A stretch of DNA of 64,000 nucleotides, from positions 1-64,000 of the forward strand of contig NZ_JACBYS010000007.1 of assembly GCF_013408245.1 (NCBI RefSeq), given 5' to 3'. Within the stretch, counting starts at the first letter, position 1; the number at the start of each line of letters is the position of its first letter. The translations under genes and the position numbers were made by a program. Positions 1 through 7,839 of this stretch are shown one piece after another. Source of the DNA: Duganella sp. 1224 (lineage in GTDB: Bacteria; Pseudomonadota; Gammaproteobacteria; Burkholderiales; Burkholderiaceae_D). The notes beneath the pieces are model-generated. The model was not told where the DNA came from and made no database searches. It saw only the letters and a list, made by a program, of their open reading frames with translations.

Positions 1-228
1 TCAGCCATGCTTAAGACCGAGGCAGCTCGTTCCAGGAAGCAGCGATGCACCTTAAAACAGATCCACGAGGACCTAAGGGAATTAGGTTTTGAGGGATCTT
101 ACGACAGGGTCGCGGCGTTCGCGAGGATATGGAGGGAGGGGCAAACTGAGCGGGTCAATCCGTCAAGAAAACGAACACTCGCGTCTCTGCAAAGGTCGCT
201 TCTTTCGGCACCATCTGCCGCGCCTTAG
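1..228 (+). pseudogene. IS21-family IstA transposase remnant
   Basis: The first 55 or so residues of this frame (for example IHEDLRELGFEGSYDRVAAF, then ARIWREGQTERVN) match the segment of IstA that precedes the catalytic DDE core in IS21-family transposases. The frame then runs into unrelated sequence and stops at 228. The helix-turn-helix start lies off the window or is lost, and the catalytic core and the partner istB are absent. I read it as a dead fragment of an insertion sequence. I could not find convincing IS21 ends, so its boundaries are uncertain. Confidence 0.6.
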
Positions 229-377
229 GCGTAGTGGCTCAGATGATCTGACACTGGATGCCAGATGGGTTAGAGTTCGCTCTGGCCATCCGGCTACGGA
301 TTCAACCGATTAAACCGAGACTATCAACTGTTTAGACAGGCACATTGTGTGGACGTCACACTGAGGGAGAATGTGAA

Positions 378-1412
378 ATGGCGGTGCCAGCATTGGATGC
401 AGAAAAATTAAAGGAAAACGCTCTGACGTCAATTCGCCTCGGAATTGAGGATTTTCAGCGCAGCCGTCTTGCGCCCGAGCAAAACGGGGATCCTGCTCGA
501 GCCCTATCAGCCATACGCAATCTGTTTGCGGGAGTGTTACTCCTATTCAAATACAAGATTGCCACGTCGGTCGATGATCCGCAGGATGCCGCCACCCTCA
601 TCTTTAACCCACCCGAAGTGTTACCCCAAGCGGATGGTAACGGCGGGGTTGAATGGCAGCCCGTTGGGAAGTTCAAACGCACGACCATCGATGTGGCCAC
701 AATAAAAAAGCGCTTCGAAGGTTTTGACATTGAAATGGATTGGGCCACTATCGAAAAGTTGCAAGAGTGCCGCAATCATCTGGAGCACTTGCATCCGGCG
801 AATACACTCGGTGAGGTTGCAGACTTCGTTGCCGAGCTTTTCCCGATCTTACGTGATTTTGTTCAGACGCAGATCAACGAGCAGCCTGCGGAGCTACTAG
901 GCGCGGCGTGGCCGATCATGCTTGACCACCACACATTCTTTATGGACACCAGAAAGGAGTGTGTCGCGGCCTGGAATGAAGCTGGCGTGCCAGATATGAT
1001 GCAGCCTTGGCTTGAGAAATGCCAATGCGAGGACTGTGGTTCGTCGCTGCTGCGCCCTCATGCTGACGATATAGAGGAAGGCATGAGTGTTGAAGGACAC
1101 GATGACGCGTTCAGGTACTTGTGCGTCGCCTGTGGCCATTCCGATCTCATTGGGCCGTTGATGATCAAGAATCTAGATGACGCCTATGACTATGACCCTC
1201 GCGATGGTGGGGAACCTAGTGTCGAGACCTGCAATGAATGCCAGCGCGATACGTTCGTCATTGGTGAGCAACACTGTTTATGGTGCGGAGCGGAGCTGGA
1301 TTACACGGAATGCGCTGTTTGCGAAGAGGCATTGCGACAGGATGATCAGTTTAATGGCGGACTTTGTGGGTACCATCACCATGTGTACGAAAAGGCGATG
1401 CGTGATGATTAA
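378..1412 (+). CDS. hypothetical HEPN-like protein with C-terminal zinc ribbons
   Basis: I do not recognise a named family for this 344-residue protein. The start at 378 follows a GGGAGA ribosome site; an upstream in-frame ATG at 345 lacks one. The N-terminal half is helical and contains AIRNLFAGVLLLFK followed by ECRNHLEHLH. The R132-N-H-L-E-H137 motif fits the R-x4-6-H signature of HEPN ribonucleases. The C-terminal third has paired CxxC knuckles (C217/C220, C249/C252, C285/C288, C300/C303, C312/C315), suggesting two or three zinc ribbons. Its base composition is visibly less GC-rich than the rest of the window. It lies between a transposase remnant and a tRNA-derived attachment scar, so it is probably cargo of an integrated element. 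A defence or RNA-cleaving role is inference only. Confidence 0.55.
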   Translation: MAVPALDAEKLKENALTSIRLGIEDFQRSRLAPEQNGDPARALSAIRNLFAGVLLLFKYKIATSVDDPQDAATLIFNPPEVLPQADGNGGVEWQPVGKFKRTTIDVATIKKRFEGFDIEMDWATIEKLQECRNHLEHLHPANTLGEVADFVAELFPILRDFVQTQINEQPAELLGAAWPIMLDHHTFFMDTRKECVAAWNEAGVPDMMQPWLEKCQCEDCGSSLLRPHADDIEEGMSVEGHDDAFRYLCVACGHSDLIGPLMIKNLDDAYDYDPRDGGEPSVETCNECQRDTFVIGEQHCLWCGAELDYTECAVCEEALRQDDQFNGGLCGYHHHVYEKAMRDD

Positions 1413-1790
1413 CGGTCGCCGTAGTCCGACGCTGAGAGCACATTTTTTGACGAGTAAGAATTACCCCCGCTTAGCCGCTGGTCTTCACGCCGGTCCTTGC
1501 GTATCAACAATTACATCGAAAAAAATTTTGCGCAGGTAGGTACCTGACGCGATCAGCTTGGCGGAGAGAAAAGCGCCGGTCTTTGTCCGGTCTCCCAGGA
1601 GAAAATAGGCTTGCGTGGTCAAAAGCGACTTATTGTAGATGCTTTTGACCCCACTGATTAGCCGCGAGAACCGAACGTCCGACCTGCATCAAGGATCGAG
1701 TAGACTGAATTCATAAAAAATGGCTGCGTGCCTGAAGAACCTTTATGGCGCGCTTTCACGGGTACGACTCTGGCTCGGCGTTAGACTTGC

Positions 1791-1811
1791 AAATCCTTGT
1801 GTCGGCGGTTC
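1791..1811 (+). repeat. inner attachment-like repeat resembling tRNA-Phe 3' half
   Basis: AAATCCTTGTGTCGG plus the following CGGTTC matches the sequence at 2179-2199 in 20 of 21 positions. The flanks on either side diverge. It may be a secondary att site left by a second insertion or rearrangement. Confidence 0.4.
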
Positions 1812-2174
1812 CGGTCCATTCTCGGACACTCTTCCACGTACCGTTTTCGTCGTCCCTGTCCCCACCCTGTCTTTAGCGTACGGATGCCTCATCACTTCCG
1901 CCCGGGCAGACCGGTTTCATGAGCGACTTACCGAACGCAACGATTTCGTCATCTACGATCCCACCTGTCTATGGTCGGTTTCCGGGTACGAAATAGATGA
2001 CGTCCAGACTCGATGTGATCTCGTCATCAGCCCGCTGGCTGGCTTACCTACCGGGAAGAATCCGATTTGCCAATTTCGCAGGTATTTCCCTGCCCAATTC
2101 CCTGCTCTCGGCTGGGCAAGGAAAACACCAGATGCTAAGCCTCGCGAAAAAGGCGGATGCGGCAGCGCGTCGTT

Positions 2175-2219
2175 CTGAAAATCCTTGTGTCGGTGGTTCG
2201 ATTCGGCCCCGGGCCACCA
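2175..2219 (+). pseudogene. displaced 3' fragment of tRNA-Phe (attachment scar)
   Basis: The segment begins with the anticodon-loop sequence CTGAAAA (anticodon GAA, Phe), continues through TCCTTGTGTCGG into the T loop GGTTCGATTC, and ends in GGGCCACCA including CCA. No 5' half (acceptor, D arm) precedes it. The T-stem 3' side reads CGGCC where the usual gene has CCGCC, so the copy has drifted. An intrinsic terminator follows 15 bases later. This arrangement is typical where an integrase has inserted an element in the 3' end of a tRNA gene, leaving the original 3' end and terminator at the far side. The intact tRNA would then lie to the left, outside the window. Confidence 0.6.
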
Positions 2220-2234
2220 AGAACATCCTTGACG

Positions 2235-2264
2235 AACGCCGATCCATGCAGATCGGCGTTTTTG
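2235..2264 (+). terminator. intrinsic terminator after tRNA-Phe fragment
   Basis: AACGCCGATC and GATCGGCGTT form a perfect 10-bp stem around the loop CATGCA, followed by TTTG. It probably is the native terminator of the displaced tRNA-Phe gene. Confidence 0.75.
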
Positions 2265-2395
2265 TTTACGCGAGACACGATCCCTGTTCCGGCGCATTCC
2301 GGTATGCTCTGGGCAAGCGCCAACAGCCAGGACATGCCCGCATCCCCGGGCTGATATACAATGCGCCGATCACAGCTTTCGGCCCAGGTGACAGA

Positions 2396-2974
2396 TTGAG
2401 CGGCAAACCCCAATATGACGAGCAGGCCGTTATCGAGGCGGCGATGACGGTGTTCTGGCGCCACGGTTACGCCGCGGCGTCGATCAGCGATCTGACCAGC
2501 GCCACCGGCCTGTCCCGCTCCAGTCTCTACCAACGTTTCGGCGACAAGGAAGGCTTGTTCCAGGAAGCGGTGACGCACTACACCGGGCGGGTGCTACGCC
2601 GCATGAGCAAGATCGACGGTGCCACGCCGCGCCACATGGTCGAGGCCATGCTGCGCGACTTCTTGCCGAAAAAATCCGCCAGCGACCGCCCGGCCGGTTG
2701 CATGCTGGCGCGCAGCAACGCCGAACAGGCCGACCTGCCGGATGCCGCGCGCGCGCTGGTGCGGCAAGGCGTGCTTGGCCAACACGCCATCTTCGCGCGC
2801 CTGATCCAACAGGCGCGGCAACACAAGCAGCTGCCGGCCAGCGTGGAGGTGGACGAGATGGCGTGGTACTACCTCGGGATTTTGCATGCGGTCATGAACC
2901 TGCCGCAAGCCGGCGCCACGCCGGCGGCGATGGCCGGCATGGTCGATCTCGCCATGTCGGTCTGGCCGGCCTGA
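2396..2974 (+). CDS. TetR/AcrR-family transcriptional regulator
   Basis: This is a 192-residue DNA-binding repressor of the TetR type. The N-terminal helix-turn-helix is clear: YDEQAVIEAAMTVFWRHGY, then ISDLTSATGLSRSSLYQRFG followed by DKEGLF. The C-terminal half should be the ligand and dimer domain. I place the start at the TTG at 2396 because AGGTGA precedes it by a few bases and the family normally begins just before this point; no in-frame ATG fits. It converges on the NmrA-like gene 16 bases away. The palindromes upstream of that gene (3903-3938) are plausible operators for it. The ligand is unknown. Confidence 0.85.
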   Translation: MSGKPQYDEQAVIEAAMTVFWRHGYAAASISDLTSATGLSRSSLYQRFGDKEGLFQEAVTHYTGRVLRRMSKIDGATPRHMVEAMLRDFLPKKSASDRPAGCMLARSNAEQADLPDAARALVRQGVLGQHAIFARLIQQARQHKQLPASVEVDEMAWYYLGILHAVMNLPQAGATPAAMAGMVDLAMSVWPA

Positions 2975-2990
2975 GCCGGCCCGCTCCCGC

Positions 2991-3881
2991 TCACGCCTTG
3001 AACGTCGCCAGATGTTCACTTAACCAGTCGCTCAGGTGACGCGGCGCGTGACCGGTCAGCAGTTGTACGGTGGAGGTATCCTCCCTCAGCAGCGACTGCG
3101 CGAACGCCTGATCCAGGCCAACCGCCACGCCCGCGACAAAGTCGCTCATGCCGGAGGCGATGAGATAGTCGCGCTGCGCGGCCGGTGTGCGGTGCTGGTA
3201 GGTCACCGCGCGCCCCAGCAGGCGTGACAGCTCGGCGGCGATTTGCGGCATGCTCCAGGCGCGCGGCCCGGTCAGATGCAGCACCCGCTGCCAGTGGGTG
3301 CTGGCCCGCTCCAGCAGCACGATCCTGGCGACATCGGCCACATCGCGCACATCGATCAGATTGACCATGCCGTCGCCCGCGGCGCCGCCCCAGTGCCCTT
3401 GCGCCACCGGCTTGCCGGCGCGCGCCAGCACGCTCATGAAGGTGCTCGGCCGCAGCACGGTGTAGCCGATGTCGCACTGCGCCAGGTGGGCTTCGATGCG
3501 GGTATGCCAGTCGAATGGATGCAGTTGCACCGGCACGCCCAGCGCCGACAACTTGACGATGTGCGTGACGCCGGCCGCCACGGCGGCATTAATCAGCGCG
3601 ATTTCATTTTCCACCTGGCGCGGCGACGTCCCTTGCGCCAGGAACAGGCGGTCCACGCCCCGCAGCGCCGCGCGCAGCGATGCCGGCCGCTCGAAATCGA
3701 CCGCCCGCTGCGCCACCGCCGCCGGCAGCTTGCCGGCGTCCGGCGTGCGCGTCAGGGCGACCAGCGAAACGGGCTCGCCGGCAAGGCCGGCGATCAGCTC
3801 GGCGCCAACGCGGCCGGTCGCGCCGGCGATGGCAATGCTCATGGGAACAGGCGTGGCAATAACGGCATTCAAGTCGGACAT
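2991..3881 (-). CDS. NmrA-like NAD(P)-binding oxidoreductase
   Basis: The 296-residue protein opens with a Rossmann motif, IAIAGATGRVGAELIAGL, near residue 16, and continues as an atypical short-chain dehydrogenase of the NmrA/QOR2 type (VRDVADVARIVLLE, then a C-terminal substrate region). Such proteins bind NADP(H) and act as quinone or azo reductases or as redox sensors. The start at 3881 has GGAGG eight bases upstream. Its promoter region carries GAACGATCGTTC-type palindromes, so the convergent TetR gene is the likely controller. This TetR plus NmrA arrangement is common in proteobacteria and is usually induced by electrophiles; that last point is inference here. Confidence 0.8.
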   Translation of the reverse strand: MSDLNAVIATPVPMSIAIAGATGRVGAELIAGLAGEPVSLVALTRTPDAGKLPAAVAQRAVDFERPASLRAALRGVDRLFLAQGTSPRQVENEIALINAAVAAGVTHIVKLSALGVPVQLHPFDWHTRIEAHLAQCDIGYTVLRPSTFMSVLARAGKPVAQGHWGGAAGDGMVNLIDVRDVADVARIVLLERASTHWQRVLHLTGPRAWSMPQIAAELSRLLGRAVTYQHRTPAAQRDYLIASGMSDFVAGVAVGLDQAFAQSLLREDTSTVQLLTGHAPRHLSDWLSEHLATFKA

Positions 3882-3902
3882 GTGAGGCCTCCAGTCAATG
3901 TT

Positions 3903-3938
3903 GGAACGATCAGTTCAACTATGATGGAACGATCGTTC
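3903..3938. promoter_or_regulatory. candidate TetR operators
   Basis: A perfect palindrome, GAACGATCGTTC, lies at 3927-3938, and a near copy, GGAACGATCAGTTC, at 3903-3916. They sit 22-57 bases upstream of the NmrA-like start, a position suited to repressor binding. The adjacent TetR gene is the natural partner. Confidence 0.55.
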
Positions 3939-4111
3939 TCGATTGTCAACCCTGCATTAAGGGAGGGGTAGCGACGGCCAGGATGTTGGCCGCCTTTAGC
4001 GCTTCATGCGATCAGCCTGGTGTTGTCTCGCGCCCCGGCTGTCCTCGGCGCCGGGCCCCGTCATCGTATTTTGTTCGCCGCAACAGGCTTATGCTAGAGT
4101 GGAGCGTCTCC

Positions 4112-4936
4112 ATGGAAGAACCCACCACAATGAAAAATTTGCGCCCCATCGCATTTGTCTTGGCCAGCACCAACCACGGCTCCATGCTGGTCAACCGCTT
4201 CGACTACCGTGTCACGCAACAAGGTGGCTACGGCGTCGGCTTTCAGCTGCTGCATACCTCGGCATTCGATCCGCATGAAGTGGATTTCGCCGTTCAGCTA
4301 CTGGCGAGCCGGCGCAAGAATTTCGGCGATGGCGTCGTCGCCATCGACTGCGGCGCCAACATGGGCGTGCACACGATCGAGTGGGCGCAGGCCATGCACG
4401 GCTGGGGCGAGGTGATCGCCTTCGAGGCGCAGGAGCGCATCTACTACGCGCTGGCGGGCAATATCGCCATGAACAACTGCTTCAATGCCCGCGCCATCTT
4501 CGCGGCGGTCGGCGCCAGCGAAGGCGAAATCCTGGTCCCCATGCCCGACTATTTCTCCCCTTCCAGCTTCGGCAGCCTGGAAATCAGAAAAGGCAGCACG
4601 ACCGAGTTCATCGGCCAGGAAATCGACTACACGGAAGAACACTGCGTCAGGACCAGAATGACGTCGATCGACCAGTTGCACCTGAAGCGCCTGGATTTCA
4701 TCAAGATCGACATTGAAGGCATGGAGATGGAAGCCCTGGTCGGCGCGGAAAACACGATCGCCCAATATCGGCCGCAGCTCATGATCGAGAAGATCAAATC
4801 CAACGAAGACGAGATTCGCCAGTTCCTGCAACGATTCGATTATCAGGTCTTCCCGTTCGGGATCAATCTGGTGGCGGTGCACCAGGACGATCCCGTGGCC
4901 GCGCAGCTGAGCAAATTAAACTTCGACGGCCAGTAA
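4112..4936 (+). CDS. FkbM-family SAM-dependent methyltransferase
   Basis: This 274-residue protein has the FkbM methyltransferase layout. The SAM-binding loop VAIDCGANMGVHTIEWAQ begins near residue 77, the acidic strand VIAFEAQ follows, and the signature DFIKIDIEGMEMEALVGAE lies near residue 195. Members O-methylate sugars, polyketides or glycans. The start at 4112 has GGAG seven bases upstream; ATGs at 4091 and 4130 are alternatives. There is no glycosyltransferase or polysaccharide cluster beside it, so the substrate cannot be guessed. It is transcribed alone, followed after about 60 bases by the acetamidase gene. Confidence 0.85.
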   Translation: MEEPTTMKNLRPIAFVLASTNHGSMLVNRFDYRVTQQGGYGVGFQLLHTSAFDPHEVDFAVQLLASRRKNFGDGVVAIDCGANMGVHTIEWAQAMHGWGEVIAFEAQERIYYALAGNIAMNNCFNARAIFAAVGASEGEILVPMPDYFSPSSFGSLEIRKGSTTEFIGQEIDYTEEHCVRTRMTSIDQLHLKRLDFIKIDIEGMEMEALVGAENTIAQYRPQLMIEKIKSNEDEIRQFLQRFDYQVFPFGINLVAVHQDDPVAAQLSKLNFDGQ

Positions 4937-4998
4937 GCGCTGTCAGCCATCGCGCTGGCCGGCGCCCTGGAACTTTTCAATACGAGGTGAGGCAGGCC

Positions 4999-6276
4999 AT
5001 GCGGGTGACACTTTTTCTGTGGTTATGGGGCGCCGCGCTGTCGGCGCAGGCAACGGAAAGCTGGCTGCTGCAACTGGACCGCTGGGGCAATCCGTCGTAC
5101 ATGACCTTGCGCCTGGAAGACGAGCACGGCAAGCTGTCCGGCACGCTGGATGGCGACGCACTGACCGGCACCCGCGCCAACGGCCGCCTGGTGCTCAACG
5201 TGGTCGACAAGCAAGGCAGGCGCTACGTCTATACCGGCGGCGCCAGCGCCGACCAGTTGCAGGGCACGGCGGACTTTCCGGACACGAACGACGCCCACGC
5301 CCGCGCCAGCCACAGCTTCAGCGCGCGCCGCCTGCCGGAACGCGCGTCCGACGCGCCGCAGCGCCACGACTATGTCCCCACCACCTATGCCAACACCTTC
5401 AGCGCCTCCCGCGCGCCGGTGCTGACCGTCTGGCCCGGCGACACCATCCACACCACCACCCTCGATTCCGGCGGCGTCGACGAACACGGCGTGACGCGCG
5501 CCCTGTACGGCAACCCGCAAACCGGCCCATTCTTCGTGATGGGCGCGGAGGCCGGCGACACGCTGCTCATCCACCTCGTCAAACTCAGGCTCAACCGCGA
5601 CTACGCCGACAGCCTGGACGCCCTCGTCGGCCGCGCGCAGACCACCGGCCTCGCCAGCCAGGCCGGCGCGCTCGGCAAGCCGGTGCGCTGGCGGCTGGAC
5701 CGCGCACGCGGCCTGGCCCGTCCCGAACAGCCCAGCGACGCCCTGCGCGGCCTGGTGCTGCCGGTGCGGCCGATGCTGGGCGGCCTGGCGGTGGCGCCGC
5801 CGGACGGTCCCGCCGTCTCCACCGGCGACACCGGCCGCTTCGGCGGCAACATGGATTTCAACGAGGTCGTCGAGGGCAACACGGTGTACCTGCCGGTGCA
5901 GCAGCCGGGCGCCCTGCTCTACCTCGGCGACGCCCACGCGCTGCAGGGCGACGGCGAAACCTCGCAGTACGCGCTGGAAACGTCGATGGAGGTGGACGTG
6001 CGCGTGGAACTCATCAAGGGCAGCAGCATCGGCATGCCGCGCGTGGCCTCGCCCACGCACCTCATGACGCTGGGCCAGGCCGGCTCACTGGACGAGGCCT
6101 TGCGCCAGGCCACCGCCGGCCTGACACAATGGCTGCGCCAGGACTACGGCCTCAGCCTGTCTGACTGCGCCATCCTGCTCGGCAGCGGCGTGCAGTACAC
6201 GGTGGCCAACCTGGCCGGGCGCAGCGTCGGCGTGGCCGCCAAGCTGCGCAAAGACCTGTTGCCGCCGCGCCGCTGA
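4999..6276 (+). CDS. exported acetamidase/formamidase-family protein
   Basis: The 425-residue product carries a cleavable signal peptide (MRVTLFLWLWGAALSAQA) and a FmdA/AmdA domain from about residue 120 on. Family landmarks include AEAGDTLLIHLVKL, the segment MLGGLAVAPP, GRFGGNMDFNEVVEGNTVYLPV and GDAHALQGDGE. The enzymes hydrolyse short amides to acid and ammonia. About 100 N-terminal residues before the domain are extra and unassigned. Export to the periplasm is unusual for the cytoplasmic amidases, although exported homologues exist. The ATG at 4999 is favoured over the GTG at 4987 because AGGTGA is well spaced from it. It ends one base before the convergent binding-protein gene. Confidence 0.8.
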   Translation: MRVTLFLWLWGAALSAQATESWLLQLDRWGNPSYMTLRLEDEHGKLSGTLDGDALTGTRANGRLVLNVVDKQGRRYVYTGGASADQLQGTADFPDTNDAHARASHSFSARRLPERASDAPQRHDYVPTTYANTFSASRAPVLTVWPGDTIHTTTLDSGGVDEHGVTRALYGNPQTGPFFVMGAEAGDTLLIHLVKLRLNRDYADSLDALVGRAQTTGLASQAGALGKPVRWRLDRARGLARPEQPSDALRGLVLPVRPMLGGLAVAPPDGPAVSTGDTGRFGGNMDFNEVVEGNTVYLPVQQPGALLYLGDAHALQGDGETSQYALETSMEVDVRVELIKGSSIGMPRVASPTHLMTLGQAGSLDEALRQATAGLTQWLRQDYGLSLSDCAILLGSGVQYTVANLAGRSVGVAAKLRKDLLPPRR

Positions 6277-6277
6277 G

Positions 6278-7150
6278 CTAGCGGCCGTGGCCGGCCGGGC
6301 GATACCACAGCTCGCGCTGGCCGAGCGGGGTGGCGGCCGGCAGCAGCGGATTGCGCAGTTCGAACACGCGGCGCGTGGCCAGCGCCGAGCGCGCCGTCAG
6401 CTCGCCGAAATAGTCCTGGAACACGCGCAGATAGCTGCCATCGGCCAGCATGCTCTCCAGCCCGCCCTGGATGGCCGCCGCCAGCGCGGGATTGGCGCGG
6501 CGCACGAAGAAATAGAACGCGCTCGGATAATGCAGCGCCAGTCCCGGCGCCACCGTCAGCCCCTGGCCGGCAAACGCGGCCGCCTCGTGCCACACCTCGA
6601 ACACCGCGCGCGGGAAGTAGTCGACCCGGCCCGACTCCAGCATCTTGAACATGCCGGCATAGTCGGAGGCGGTCTGCACCCGGTAGTGGTTGGCGCGCAG
6701 GATGTCGGTGTCGGGCCAGTCGTGCCCTTGCAGCGCGTCCAGCGCCTGCAGCGCGGCGGGCTTGCGGATGGCGCCAAAGCGCGCGGCGTCGCGCTGGCGG
6801 ATCAGCAGCAGGCGCCAGCCGATCAGCCCCATGTCCAGCGGAATGCGCACCGGCAGCAGGTCGCGCTCGCGCTGCTGCGAGGTCATGGTCCACAGCACGT
6901 CGACCACGCGCCCGGCCTGCAGCTCGGCCAGCGCGCGGTTCTGCCGCATCATCACGGCGGTCGGCTCCAGCGCGTAGTCGTGCCCGGCGCGCGCCAGCGC
7001 CAGCCGCAGCAGCCGCAGCGGATAGTGCTCGCGGCCGCTGTCGTGGCCCTCCTCCTCCGATTGCGGATAGCGCACCAGCGTGGCGGCGCGCGCCGGCGCC
7101 GCGGCCAGCGCCGCCGCGCCACTCAGCAGAAATCGTCTACGGTCGATCAT
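6278..7150 (-). CDS. periplasmic solute-binding-like protein (SBP family 3 type)
   Basis: The 290-residue protein begins with a positively charged signal peptide (MIDRRRFLLSGAAALAAAPARA). The body resembles extracellular solute-binding proteins: RQNRALAELQAGRVVDVLWTM, FKMLESGRVDYFPRAVFEV and FYFFVRRANPALAAAIQGGL are the typical lobe sequences. No ABC permease or ATPase lies beside it. Many such orphan proteins in this group occur next to enzymes and may sense rather than transport. The ligand is not predictable. Its gene converges on the acetamidase, so co-transcription is excluded. Confidence 0.7.
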   Translation of the reverse strand: MIDRRRFLLSGAAALAAAPARAATLVRYPQSEEEGHDSGREHYPLRLLRLALARAGHDYALEPTAVMMRQNRALAELQAGRVVDVLWTMTSQQRERDLLPVRIPLDMGLIGWRLLLIRQRDAARFGAIRKPAALQALDALQGHDWPDTDILRANHYRVQTASDYAGMFKMLESGRVDYFPRAVFEVWHEAAAFAGQGLTVAPGLALHYPSAFYFFVRRANPALAAAIQGGLESMLADGSYLRVFQDYFGELTARSALATRRVFELRNPLLPAATPLGQRELWYRPAGHGR

Positions 7151-7203
7151 GACCGGATATTAACTTAAAAGCAACCAGGCGCCCAGCGCGCAAATGTATC
7201 AGA

Positions 7204-7662
7204 TCAGCCCTGGCGCGCGGCCAGCCGGGCGCGCAGTTCCTTCAGTTCGGCGGCGTAGGTGTCGCGCGCGGTGACCGCGCCCACCAGCTCCATCTCGGCC
7301 GCCAGGCGGGCGTCGGACAGCGCGGCGGCGGCCGCCACGTTGCGCTCGATCTGCGCGCGCAGGTCGGCCAGCTGGGCGTCCTTGCCCTCGATGGCCAGCT
7401 GGTCCTTGGCCTTGCCGACCAGGGCGTCGGTGGCGATGCTGCGGGCGTTGCGCAGCTCGGCCATCAGCTGGTCGATTTCCTCGTCGCGCTGGCGCAGCAG
7501 CGCCTGCGCCTCATCGCGCGCGGCGGCGGCGTCGGCCAGCTCGCCCTCGGCCCGCGCCAGCGCCGCGCGCGGCCCGGCGCCGGCCTCCTCGGCCGCCTGC
7601 CGCACCCAGTCGCCCAGGGCGCTGACGATGGCTTCGGGTATCTCCAGTTTCGCTGCGGTCAT
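7204..7662 (-). CDS. hypothetical coiled-coil protein
   Basis: A 152-residue Ala/Glu/Arg-rich protein that is nearly all predicted coiled coil from residue 25 onward (RAALARAEGELADAAAARDE, EIDQLMAELRNAR). A short N-terminal segment, KLEIPEAIVSALGDWVRQA, could be a small helical domain; the overall look recalls KfrA-type DNA-binding coiled coils, though I see no definite helix-turn-helix. The start at 7662 has GGAG eight bases upstream. No operon partner. Function unknown. Confidence 0.6.
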   Translation of the reverse strand: MTAAKLEIPEAIVSALGDWVRQAAEEAGAGPRAALARAEGELADAAAARDEAQALLRQRDEEIDQLMAELRNARSIATDALVGKAKDQLAIEGKDAQLADLRAQIERNVAAAAALSDARLAAEMELVGAVTARDTYAAELKELRARLAARQG

Positions 7663-7719
7663 GGCAAAAGCTCCAGTCGGAATCACAGCCCCTACCTTAC
7701 CTCACGAAGTTGCCGCAAG

Positions 7720-7736
7720 GCAAGCATCACGCTTGC
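7720..7736. promoter_or_regulatory. inverted repeat upstream of oxalate decarboxylase
   Basis: GCAAGC-N5-GCTTGC is a perfect inverted repeat between the divergent coiled-coil gene and the oxalate decarboxylase. It could be an operator or a weak hairpin. No T-run follows, so a terminator is less likely. Confidence 0.3.
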
Positions 7737-7839
7737 TTATGATCCGCCCAAAGAATTACTGAATGTTATTCCCGGCGGTCGGCCTCTACTATTGCTTGAC
7801 CGGGTGCAATCCGACACCCAGACCATCAGGAGAACCAAC

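Larger units (their letters stand above)
1413..2395. other. gene-poor end of integrated element
   Basis: No convincing gene is visible across this stretch. Open frames here (for instance 1720-2178 on the plus strand) have no recognisable domain and lack the strong third-position GC bias of neighbouring genes. What it does contain is a pair of tRNA-like direct repeats at 1791 and 2179 and an intrinsic terminator at 2235-2264, listed separately. It looks like decayed junction DNA of a tRNA-targeted insertion. Confidence 0.5.

Noticed and set aside
229..377. right terminal repeat of an IS21 element
   Set aside because: I looked for TG...CA ends and multiple terminal repeats after the istA remnant but found nothing convincing.
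1720..2178. 152-residue hypothetical gene
   Set aside because: No family resemblance, no ribosome site, and it overlaps the tRNA-like repeat region.
2175..2219. functional tRNA-Phe gene
   Set aside because: The acceptor 5' strand and D arm are missing and the T stem is altered; only the 3' half is present.
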